Origin: an uncultured delta proteobacterium | GTDB lineage: Bacteria > Desulfobacterota > Desulfovibrionia > Desulfovibrionales > Desulfovibrionaceae | Length of the DNA stretch: 64,000 bases | Assembly (NCBI GenBank): GCA_903835685.1 | Contig: CAILNX010000034.1 | Span: 16,868-80,867 of the forward strand | Direction: 5' to 3' | In this document: in pieces, positions 53,775 to 64,000 of the stretch | How positions within the stretch are numbered: the stretch's first letter is position 1 | Layout of the letters: the number at the start of each line of letters is the position of its first letter | Translations under genes and position numbers: made by a program | Notes under the pieces: model-generated | Databases searched by the model: none | What the model saw: only the letters and a program-made list of their open reading frames with translations | What the model was told of the DNA's origin: nothing

Positions 53775-54928
53775 GGGCGCACCACCTGGTCCCACTCCTT
53801 TTTGCGCAGATGGCGGTAGGAGCGGGTCCCGTGGACCATCTCGGCCAGCAGGCCCTTGTGGGAGCCCACAAAGACCTGAAGGGAGAAGCGGCTGAAATAG
53901 GTCAGGGTGTACATGAGGAACCAGCGCAAGCGGTTGGACCACACGAATTCCGGGAAGATGTATTTTTTCAAGGGCTCCAGATAGGCCCGCCGGGGATCGG
54001 CGTTGTCCACGATGGCCGCGTGGGCGGCCTGGGCCGCGTACAGCCCTGTGCGCATGGCGTAGAACAGGCCCTCGCCGAAGAGCGGCTCCACGAACCCGGC
54101 CGCGTCCCCGGCCAGGAGCGCGTTCTCGTACGCGGGCTCGCGCAAAAAGTTCCCGTAAGGCAGGGGGTGGCCCAGGAAGGAGATGTCGCTGTACTCGGTG
54201 AGCCCCCAACTGGCCAGAAACTCCTGAAACAGGGCCTTGATGTTGCGCTCCTTGCGGGTCAGGCCGCAGATGCCCAGGATGACGTTCTCCTTGTTGGGAA
54301 AGGCCCAGCAGTACCCGGCCTTGATGAACCCGGTGTACAGTTCCGGGAAATCCACCTGGCGGGGGCACCGGGACCGGGGCACGGCGATCTCGATGGTGGA
54401 GGCCAGGTTGTTCCGCCAGCTCTGCTTGTGGATGGACAGGCTCTGGCGGATGACGCTGTTCACCCCGTCGGCCCCGATGACCATGCGGCCCAGGTAGGCC
54501 TTGCCCGTGGCAGTTGTCACCACCCCGGTTTCCGGGATACACCCGGTGGCGATGGTGTCCGCATAATGGACGGCCCCGGCGGCCACGGCTTTTTGCAGCA
54601 GGTGCAGGTCAAAGGCCTCCCGGTCCACCAGGTGGAAGGGATAGGCGGCCTGGCCGCTGACCAGGACCTTGTCCAGATGGGCGATGGAGTAGCGGTCGGC
54701 CACAAAGTCGATGATCCCGGCCCGGGTCAGGGACTCCGGGGTCTCGCCGTAGACCTGCTCCAGGGTGAGCATGGACTTCCAGGTCAAAAGCCCGCCGCAG
54801 AGCTTCTTGCGCGGGAAGACGGCCTTGTCCAGCATGGCCACGGACAGGCCTTTCTTGGCCAGGACGTACCCGGCCAGGGACCCGGCCGGGCCGCATCCGA
54901 CCACGACCACGTCATAGGTGTGTGACAC
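53771..54928 (-). CDS. geranylgeranyl-reductase-family FAD protein
   Basis: The 385-residue flavoprotein starts at a GTG at 54928 ([10 protein letters not shown]) with GGAG upstream. It has the FAD motif [46 protein letters not shown] and the second FAD motif [22 protein letters not shown], the pattern of geranylgeranyl reductases and related FAD-dependent oxidoreductases. These saturate isoprenoid double bonds; in bacteria targets include menaquinone or polyprenyl chains, but the substrate is not read from sequence. The C-terminus has a hydrophobic stretch ([18 protein letters not shown]) that may associate with the membrane. Its stop overlaps the start of the CobD-CobQ gene. Confidence 0.87.
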   Translation of the reverse strand: MSHTYDVVVVGCGPAGSLAGYVLAKKGLSVAMLDKAVFPRKKLCGGLLTWKSMLTLEQVYGETPESLTRAGIIDFVADRYSIAHLDKVLVSGQAAYPFHLVDREAFDLHLLQKAVAAGAVHYADTIATGCIPETGVVTTATGKAYLGRMVIGADGVNSVIRQSLSIHKQSWRNNLASTIEIAVPRSRCPRQVDFPELYTGFIKAGYCWAFPNKENVILGICGLTRKERNIKALFQEFLASWGLTEYSDISFLGHPLPYGNFLREPAYENALLAGDAAGFVEPLFGEGLFYAMRTGLYAAQAAHAAIVDNADPRRAYLEPLKKYIFPEFVWSNRLRWFLMYTLTYFSRFSLQVFVGSHKGLLAEMVHGTRSYRHLRKKEWDQVVRP

Positions 54929-55022
54929 GTGCAGGGCTCCGAGAAAGAATTGACCGCAAACGCGGCGACATTTCAGCCATGTACATGGCCGGGTGACGCC
55001 CGGCAAGGCTTCAGAGGATGAA

Positions 55023-55721
55023 ATGGGCAAAAAGCAATTGATCTCGGCCATGGTCTTTGACTTTGACGGCACCCTGGCCGAACTGACCATTGATTTCGCC
55101 TTGATGAAGCGCAAGGTCTCGGCCCTGGCCCAGGGGGTGCTGGACGAGGAGGACCTGGTCTGTCCCCCGGAGGTCCCGGCCCTGGAATGGCTGGACCAGG
55201 TGGCCCTGGAACTGAGGGACGAGGACCCGGACCTGGCCCTGGAGCTCACCAGCCGGGGTCGGCTGGTCATCACGGCCATGGAGATGGACGCGGCCCGGCA
55301 GGGGCGGCTCTTTCCCTCCACCCGGGAGATGCTTGTGGATCTGAGCGCGCGGGGCCTGGGCCTGGCCGTGGTCACCCGCAACTGCACGGCGGCCGTGCGC
55401 GCGGTGTTCCCGGACCTCTTGGACTTCTGTCCGGTGTTCCTGGCCCGGGAGGACGTGCCCCGGGTCAAGCCCCACCCGGACCATCTGCTGGCCGCAGTAG
55501 CCCGCCTGGGCGCGGACCCGGCCCGCACCCTCATGGTCGGCGACCACCCCATGGACATCCAGACGGCCAGAAACGCGGGAACCCTGGCCGCCGGAGTGGC
55601 CAGCGGCAACGTGGATCTGGAGGCCTTGAGCCTGGCGGCTCCGGACTTCCTGGCCCGGGACTGCCCGGGGCTGGTTGCCCAGCTCCTGGCCGCCGGACTC
55701 CTCCCGGGGTCTGCGCCATGA
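55023..55721 (+). CDS. HAD-superfamily phosphatase (phosphoglycolate phosphatase-like)
   Basis: The 232-residue protein starts at the ATG at 55023 (MGKKQLISAM), with GAGG eight bases upstream. HAD motif I is FDFDGTLAELTIDF, motif II is AVVTRNC, the lysine motif is PRVKPHPDHLLAA, and motif IV is LMVGDHPMDIQTARNAG. A small alpha-helical cap (about 20-85) places it with subfamily I phosphatases. The substrate is not clear. Its stop overlaps the start of the GT9 gene (ATGA), so it could dephosphorylate an intermediate in sugar-donor synthesis, but a house-cleaning role is equally possible. Confidence 0.88.
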   Translation: MGKKQLISAMVFDFDGTLAELTIDFALMKRKVSALAQGVLDEEDLVCPPEVPALEWLDQVALELRDEDPDLALELTSRGRLVITAMEMDAARQGRLFPSTREMLVDLSARGLGLAVVTRNCTAAVRAVFPDLLDFCPVFLAREDVPRVKPHPDHLLAAVARLGADPARTLMVGDHPMDIQTARNAGTLAAGVASGNVDLEALSLAAPDFLARDCPGLVAQLLAAGLLPGSAP

Positions 55722-56776
55722 GCCCGCCCTTGGGCCCCTTCCGCAAGATCGGGGTCTGGCAGACCGCCTTTCTGGGCGACGCCGTGCTCACCCTGCCCCT
55801 GATCGCGGCCCTCAAAACCGCCTGGCCCGGGGCGGACATCCATTTCTTCGTGCGCGCGGGCCTGGAACCCCTGTTCGCGGCCCAGCCCGAACTCTCGGCC
55901 GTGCACGGTTTCGCCAAACGGGGCTCTGACCGCTCCCTGGCCGCCGCCGCCCGCCTGGGGCTCTCGCTACGCGGCCAAGGCTTCGACCTCTGGATCAGCC
56001 CGCACACAAGCCTGCGCAGCGCCTTCATCGCCGCCCTGTCCGGCGCGCCCGTGCGCCTGGGCTACGACCGGCCCTGGCTCAGCGCCCTGGCCTATACCCA
56101 TACGGTCAGCCGGGACTTCGACCGCCTGGAGGAGATCGAGCGGCTCATGCGCCTTCTTCTGCCCCTGGGCCTGCCACTGGACCTGGACCCGGTCCTGCCC
56201 ACGCCCCGCCTGGTCCTGCCCGGCCCGGACCTGGAAGCGGCCCGGGCGTGGCGCGCCGGGCGTCCCGGCCCGCTGCTCGGCCTGCACCCCGGGTCCACCT
56301 GGCCCACCAAGCAGTGGCCGCTCCAATTTTTCGCCGACATCATCGCCCGGGCCTCGGCCAGCGGCGTGGCCACGGCGGTGTTCGGCGGCCCTGGCCCGGA
56401 GACCGATTTGGCCGCCCGGATCATCGCCCAGGCCAAGCCTGGCCCCGGCCCCATCCTGAACCTGGCCGGAACCCTGTCCCTGCCCGGGCTGGCCGCCCAT
56501 CTGGGCCTGGTGGACGCCTACCTGACCAACGATTCCGGCCCCATGCACCTGGCCTGGGCCCAGGACACCCCGGTCGTGGCCCTGTTCGGCCCCACGGTGC
56601 GCGCCCTGGGATTTTACCCGCGCGGCCCCGGCTCCACGGTCCTGGAACTGGACCTGCCCTGCCGCCCCTGCGGCCTGCACGGCCACGCGGCCTGTCCCGA
56701 AGGCCACCACGCCTGCATGCTCACGCTCACCCCGGACCTGGTCTGGCCCGTGCTCGCGGCAAAGCTCATCAGATAA
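55718..56776 (+). CDS. family 9 glycosyltransferase (LPS heptosyltransferase-like)
   Basis: The 352-residue GT-B enzyme starts at the ATG at 55718 within the stop of the HAD gene. GT9 signatures are KIGVWQTAFLGDAVLTLPLI, LGLHPGSTWPTKQWPLQFFADII, VFGGPGPETDLA, LAGTLSLPGLAAHL, TNDSGPMHLAWA and VALFGPT. This family adds heptose from ADP-heptose to the inner core of lipopolysaccharide on the cytoplasmic membrane face. A cysteine-rich end (CRPCGLHGHAACPEGHHAC) is typical of this group. Which heptose it adds (WaaC, WaaF or WaaQ type) is not resolved. Confidence 0.9.
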   Translation: MSPPLGPFRKIGVWQTAFLGDAVLTLPLIAALKTAWPGADIHFFVRAGLEPLFAAQPELSAVHGFAKRGSDRSLAAAARLGLSLRGQGFDLWISPHTSLRSAFIAALSGAPVRLGYDRPWLSALAYTHTVSRDFDRLEEIERLMRLLLPLGLPLDLDPVLPTPRLVLPGPDLEAARAWRAGRPGPLLGLHPGSTWPTKQWPLQFFADIIARASASGVATAVFGGPGPETDLAARIIAQAKPGPGPILNLAGTLSLPGLAAHLGLVDAYLTNDSGPMHLAWAQDTPVVALFGPTVRALGFYPRGPGSTVLELDLPCRPCGLHGHAACPEGHHACMLTLTPDLVWPVLAAKLIR

Positions 56777-56936
56777 CCCGCCAAACGGCATGCATTAACC
56801 GCCTGCGCGGAGAATGTTGCATTTTGATACATTTATCATCCCGGTCATATTGCGGGTTGTGTATACTTGAGATATTCACCCAAGAATAATCACATCGCCC
56901 TGTGGGAAATTCAACCCCACCCCAGGGGAGAGGACC

Positions 56937-60328
<3,392 letters not shown>

Positions 60329-60332
<4 letters not shown>

Positions 60333-61318
60333 TCGTACTTCACCGCACTGATCTTCATAAGCTTGTCCCAGGTGTGCACGGCCTCGATGTAGCGGATGGT
60401 GCCGGTCTTGCCGCGCATGACCAGGGAATGGGTGTGCGCGCCCGTGCCGGTGAAGCGCACGCCCTTCAAAAAGGTGCCGCCGGAGATACCCGTGGCCGAG
60501 AAGAACAGGTCGTCGGTGTTCACCAGGGTGGACACGGTGAAGATTCGGGACAGGTCCACCCCGGCCTCGGCCAGGGCGCGTTTCTCCTCCTCCTTCTGGG
60601 GGTCCAGGCGGGCGTACATCTCCCCGCCCATGATCCGGATGGCGCAGGCCGAGATGACCCCCTCGGGGGTGCCGCCCGTACCCATCATCACGTCCACATC
60701 GCTGCGCGGGTCGATGGCCATGAGCGCACCGGCCACGTCGCCGTCGGTGTGCAACTGGATGCGCGCCCCGGCCTTTCTGATCTCCTGGATCAGGGTCTGG
60801 TGCCGGGGCTTGTCCAGGACAAAGACCACCAAATCCTCGATGTCCTTGCCCAGGGCCTTGGCGATGAGATTCAAATTGACCTTGGTGGGCGCATCCAGGT
60901 CCACCACGTCCTTGGCCGGGGCCGGGACCACCAGCTTCTTCATGTAGTAGCTCGGCCCAGGATCGAACATGGCCCCGGCCGGGGCCACGCCCACCACGGA
61001 AATGGCGTTGGGGCGGCCGTAGGCCAGGAGGTTGGTGCCCTCCACCGGGTCCACGGCCACGTCCACGGCCGGGCCCAGGCCCGTGCCGATGCGCTCGCCG
61101 TTGTAGAGCATGGGGGCCTCGTCCTTCTCGCCCTCGCCGATGACCACCCGGCCCTGCACGTCCAGGGTGTTGAAGGACAGGCGCATGGCGTCCACCGCAG
61201 CCTGGTCCCCGGCGTTCTTGTCGCCCTTGCCCATCCAACGGGCCGAGGCCAGGGCGGCGGCTTCGGTGACACGGACCATGTCCAGGGCCAGATTCTTTTC
61301 CGGGGCGCTCATGGGCAT
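60329..61318 (-). CDS. glpX: class II fructose-1,6-bisphosphatase GlpX
   Basis: The 329-residue protein starts at the ATG at 61318 (MPMSAPEKNL), with GAGGAG upstream; a second ATG two codons on is also possible. Class II motifs are KNAGDQAAVDAMR, VVIGEGEKDEAPML, VDVAVDPVEGTNLLAYG, DVMMGTGGTPEGVISACA and THSLVMRGKTG. The enzyme hydrolyses fructose 1,6-bisphosphate to fructose 6-phosphate in gluconeogenesis, with Mn or Mg. With acs and actP elsewhere in the window it fits growth or carbon saving on acetate-level substrates. It is monocistronic and convergent with the hybrid kinase gene, with stop codons interleaved and no room for a terminator. Confidence 0.95.
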
Positions 61319-61446
61319 TTGCTCCTCACAGGGAAAGGGTGGTGATTGTCGTGCGGCAAGGGGATGAGTAGCAGAAAATCGGGCGGGGTCCAAGGGTCAG
61401 ACCAAGGACCAGATCGAGAGCCAGGCCAGAGCCGGGCTCAGGCGTC

Positions 61447-61475
61447 TTGAGCCCGAAGCCGTTCCGGGATAGGAT
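61447..61475 (+). promoter_or_regulatory. candidate sigma-70 promoter for the RAM-domain gene
   Basis: TTGAGC (61447-61452), a 17-base spacer and TAGGAT (61470-61475) match the -35/-10 consensus at four of six positions each. The site lies 50 bases before the start of the 91-residue gene. Support is sequence match and position only. Confidence 0.3.
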
Positions 61476-61481
61476 AGGGGC

Positions 61482-61502
61482 GGGGCCGGATTTCCCGGCC
61501 CC
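61482..61502 (+). other. 8-bp leader hairpin before the RAM-domain gene
   Basis: GGGGCCGG pairs perfectly with CCGGCCCC around ATTTC, ending 23 bases before the ATG. It would sit at the 5' end of the mRNA if the candidate promoter is right, and could stabilise the transcript or affect translation. Confidence 0.4.
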
Positions 61503-61525
61503 TGATCCCAACCCAAGGGGCAGTC

Positions 61526-61801
61526 ATGGTCAACGTCATCGTGCTTTTGACAGTGGAGCCGGCCAAGGTCCAGGACGTGGCCAACGCCCTGGCCGACCTG
61601 GACCGGGTCAGCGAGGTCTATTCCGTGGGCGGCCGCTTCGACCTGGTGGTCATGGTCCGGGCCAGGGACATCGACGAGATCGCCGAGATCGTGCCCGGGG
61701 CCATCCTGAAAATCCCCGGCATCACGGACTCCGAGACCCTGATCGCCTTTCGGGCCAACTCCAAGTACGATCTGGAGCGGACTTTCTCCCTGGGAATGTA
61801 G
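61526..61801 (+). CDS. stand-alone Lrp/AsnC ligand-binding (RAM) domain protein
   Basis: The 91-residue protein is only the RAM/ligand-binding half of Lrp-type regulators: VNVIVLLTVEPAKVQDVANAL, then SVGGRFDLVVMVRA and IPGITDSETLIAF. There is no helix-turn-helix, so it cannot bind DNA alone. Such single-domain proteins form oligomers that bind amino acids and may modify a full-length Lrp or an enzyme. AAGGGG precedes the ATG. It is monocistronic and almost touches the convergent DUF362 gene (one base between stops). Confidence 0.88.
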   Translation: MVNVIVLLTVEPAKVQDVANALADLDRVSEVYSVGGRFDLVVMVRARDIDEIAEIVPGAILKIPGITDSETLIAFRANSKYDLERTFSLGM

Positions 61802-61802
61802 C

Positions 61803-62909
61803 CTACACCTCCACCAGCTTGTAGTCCCGGGAGCCCAGCCCGAGTTTTTCCGCGTAGTCCAGGCCCATGTCCTTGGGCATGTGCGGCCGCAGGGCCAGGA
61901 ACTTGTCGTCCCCGGGCTTGAGCATGGCCGGGAGGGCGCTGGGGTACAGGGGCTGGGCCTTGTTGATCAGGTCCACGCTGGCCTGGTCCACGGCCACCGG
62001 GTCCAGGGAGACCAGTATCCCTAAGTCCGGGCAGATGGGCGCGTCGGTAAAGCCCATGCAGTCGCAGTCCGGCACGATGTTGGTCAGGAAATTGATGTGC
62101 GCGCTGGGCTTGGTGCGGTTGAGCAGCACGGCCGCCGCGTACTCCATCATGCGCTCCATGAATTCCGTGATGTTGGTCTGCCAGTTGATGGTCAGGGCCT
62201 CGTGGCGGCAGGCCAGGAAACAGGCCCCGCAGCCCACGCATTTCTTCAGGTTGATGGCCGCCTTTTCGGCCTTCACGGACAAGGCCCCGGCCGCGCAGGC
62301 CTTGACGCAGGCCCCGCAGCCCACGCAGTTCTCGCCTTTAAGCTCCGGCCCGGTGGTCACGTGCTGCTGCATCTTGCCCTTTTTGCTGGCGCAGCCCATG
62401 CCCACGTTCTTCAGGCACCCGCCGAACCCGGCCAGCTCATGGCCCTTGACGTGGCTCACGGCCACCAGGAAATCCGCCTCGGCGATAGCCGCCGCGATAA
62501 AGGCCTTCTGCACGTGTTTGCCCTTGACCGGCAGGGCCTTCTGGTCCGCCCCTTTCAGCCCGTCGGCGATGATCACCGGCGCGCCCAGGATGTTGGGGTC
62601 GAACCCGTGCCGCGCGGCCACCAGGCTGTGGGACACGGCCTCCCCGCGCTGGCCCACATACAGGGTGCTGGCGTCCGTGAGAAAGGGCCTGGCCCCGGCC
62701 TTGGCCAAAAAATCCAGGATGGGCTTGTAGTACAGGGGCTGGATGTGTCCGGTGGTCCCGGCCTCGCCGAAATGGACCTTGACCGCAGCCAGATCCCCCG
62801 AGGAGAGATGCTCGTTGACCTTGGCCACCTTGAGCATGCGGCGCAGACGCTGGTCAGCCGGGGCCTTCATGCTGGCCCGCAGGTTCCAGTAATACACGGT
62901 GCTTTTCAT
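61803..62909 (-). CDS. DUF362 protein with two [4Fe-4S] ferredoxin motifs
   Basis: The 368-residue protein starts at the ATG at 62909 (MKSTVYYWNL), with AAGGAG upstream. The DUF362 domain (about 1-190 and the C-terminal part) includes VKVHFGEAGTTGHIQP, VSHVKGHELAGFGGCLKNVG and CDCMGFTDAPICPDLG. Two ferredoxin-type cluster motifs are inserted: C195/198/201/205 (CVGCGACVKAC) and C224/227/230/234 (CVGCGACFLAC). The function is unknown; it is presumably a cytosolic electron-transfer or redox enzyme, common in anaerobes. It lies 49 bases downstream of the AraC-type regulator gene on the same strand and may be controlled by it. Confidence 0.88.
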   Translation of the reverse strand: MKSTVYYWNLRASMKAPADQRLRRMLKVAKVNEHLSSGDLAAVKVHFGEAGTTGHIQPLYYKPILDFLAKAGARPFLTDASTLYVGQRGEAVSHSLVAARHGFDPNILGAPVIIADGLKGADQKALPVKGKHVQKAFIAAAIAEADFLVAVSHVKGHELAGFGGCLKNVGMGCASKKGKMQQHVTTGPELKGENCVGCGACVKACAAGALSVKAEKAAINLKKCVGCGACFLACRHEALTINWQTNITEFMERMMEYAAAVLLNRTKPSAHINFLTNIVPDCDCMGFTDAPICPDLGILVSLDPVAVDQASVDLINKAQPLYPSALPAMLKPGDDKFLALRPHMPKDMGLDYAEKLGLGSRDYKLVEV

Positions 62910-62958
62910 GGGACGCTCCTTGAAAGGGGTTGGACGCACGCGGGCGGACGCGGCCGGT

Positions 62959-63867
62959 TCACCGGGAAAATCCGAGATCCCGCACCCGGCTGACTTCCTG
63001 GGCCGGGCTCGATCCGAAAAATCGCTTGAACTCGCGGCTGAACTGCGAGGGGCTGGCGTACCCGACCTCGCCCGCCGCGCTCTTGGCCGTCAGGCCGTCC
63101 TGGGCCATGAGCAGGCGCGCTTTGAACAGGCGGATGCTCTTGATGTACTGCAAGGGCGAAATGGCCGTGACGGTCTTGAAATGCTGGTGGAACACGGACA
63201 CGCTCATGCCCGCGGTCTGGGCCAGGGTGCTCACGTCCAGGGGGGTGTGGTAGTCGGTGTGGATGCGCCGCAGGGCCTGGGCAATCTGGCTGAAACTCCC
63301 GTGCACCCCGGTGAGGGAGCGCAGGACGTCCCCCTGCTCGTCCCCAAGCACCCGGTAGATGATCTCCCGCACCACCTGCCGTCCCAGAATCCGGCTGTCC
63401 TCATCGCTTTGCAGGCAGGCCAGCAGGCGCAGGGCCGCGTCCCGCAGTTCCGGGGACATACGGCCCACGGACAGCCCGCTCACGGCTGAATTCTGGCGGG
63501 CGGGCTCGCCCATCTCCACCATGATCTCGCCCAGCACGGCCGTGTCCACGCCCACGGAGAGCCCCAGGAAGGGGGCCTGGGCGCTGGCCTGGGCGATCTC
63601 GCACTCAAAGGGCATGGGCACCGAGAGCACCAGGTAGTTTCCCGGATCGTAGCGGAAGGAGCTGGCGCCCAGGTGACCCACCTTGCAGCCCTGGGCCACG
63701 ATGACGATGCTCGGGCTGTACACCACCGGCCGCCTGGGCTGGGCGCTCGAGCTGCGCATGACCCGCACCCCGTCCAGCCGAGTGGGGGATATCCCTTCCA
63801 GCCCGGCCAGACGTTCAAGCAACTCGACCATCCGGCTGTTCTCGCCGGAAACCGTGTCTTCACTCAT
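62959..63867 (-). CDS. AraC-family regulator with AraC-type N-terminal effector domain
   Basis: The 302-residue protein has an N-terminal cupin-like AraC-N domain (about 25-180: VVYSPSIVIVAQGCKVG, PGNYLVLSVPMPFECE) of the group often found next to aldehyde reductase genes. The C-terminal double helix-turn-helix domain covers about 195-295 (LDVSTLAQTAGMSVSVFHQHFK and EVGYASPSQFSREFKRFFG). It should bind a small molecule and activate transcription. The downstream DUF362 gene is the likely local target. The start at 63867 has AGGGGG-type purines upstream (rc of CCCCCTCAG). Effector unknown. Confidence 0.88.
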   Translation of the reverse strand: MSEDTVSGENSRMVELLERLAGLEGISPTRLDGVRVMRSSSAQPRRPVVYSPSIVIVAQGCKVGHLGASSFRYDPGNYLVLSVPMPFECEIAQASAQAPFLGLSVGVDTAVLGEIMVEMGEPARQNSAVSGLSVGRMSPELRDAALRLLACLQSDEDSRILGRQVVREIIYRVLGDEQGDVLRSLTGVHGSFSQIAQALRRIHTDYHTPLDVSTLAQTAGMSVSVFHQHFKTVTAISPLQYIKSIRLFKARLLMAQDGLTAKSAAGEVGYASPSQFSREFKRFFGSSPAQEVSRVRDLGFSR

Positions 63868-64000
63868 GCTGAGGGGGACCCGGTTTTCTTGGACACGGGT
63901 TTGTGAGAAACCATGTGTCTTAGGAGGACCGAGAAATGGTGAAGGATGAACGGGAAAATGGGCAGGGGCCGGAAGCCGGAACGGAAGGAGGCCCTAGGCC

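Noticed and set aside
45674..53819. Plus-strand open frames of about 835 codons opposite the large radical SAM gene and the CobD-CobQ gene
   Set aside because: They have the same shadow composition, no ribosome site and no motif. The minus-strand frames carry all catalytic signatures.
51089..55022. Cobalamin riboswitch controlling the CobD-CobQ or radical SAM genes
   Set aside because: The gaps are 43, 65 and 94 bases, too short for the roughly 200-base element, and no B12-box-like sequence was seen.

Overview
This window is high-GC DNA, about two thirds G+C by eye. Gene content suggests a sulfate reducer of the Desulfovibrio type (Desulfobacterota): phosphoglycerate dehydrogenase beside a class V aminotransferase, a CheX protein, nickel-pincer cofactor genes, acetate uptake and activation genes, DUF362 ferredoxin proteins and many radical SAM proteins. 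The assignment rests on gene content and style; there is no rRNA gene. I saw no tRNA, rRNA, CRISPR array, transposase or phage gene.

Layout. 1-2.3 kb: serine biosynthesis, leftward, with the first gene cut by the window edge. 2.5-5.1 kb: a chemotaxis-type pair (CheX and a HEAT-repeat response regulator), a terminator and a small unknown gene. 5.2-7.7 kb: larE-larB-larC, with larC ending after its first domain. 7.8-9.6 kb: an HtrA protease and a stand-alone carbohydrate-binding domain. 9.7-20 kb: a leftward acetate block (yjcH, actP, two cNMP/CBS/DUF294 signalling proteins, a 3'-5' exonuclease, acs, an OFA-type transporter). 20.4-22.2 kb: a DMT exporter and an AraC/alkyltransferase fusion. 22.3-27.4 kb: two related cyclic-nucleotide-binding proteins whose C-termini resemble the motor-switch protein FliG; one is coupled to motA-motB. 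A NagZ-like secreted glycosidase lies between them. 27.6-29.2 kb: an OmpR-type regulator and a DedA protein.

29.3-51.1 kb is the most distinctive part: fifteen leftward, often overlapping genes that look like a glycan-building cluster. They encode four glycosyltransferases, two nucleotide-sugar epimerases, two methyltransferases and seven radical SAM proteins. Four of the seven are of the cobalamin-binding type, and one of those is a 1312-residue tandem duplication. Several members share a TPR variant or an N-terminal Rossmann-like domain. Directly upstream lie a CobD-CobQ fusion, for cobalamin synthesis, and a geranylgeranyl-reductase-family flavoprotein, so cofactor supply may be linked to the cluster.

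55-64 kb: a HAD phosphatase coupled to a heptosyltransferase-like GT9 protein, a large hybrid histidine kinase, glpX, a stand-alone Lrp-type RAM domain, a DUF362 ferredoxin protein and an AraC-family regulator.

A second theme is a set of AT-rich inverted-repeat elements built on AAGAATAA/TTATTCTT. They contrast sharply with the background and each lies just after a stop codon.
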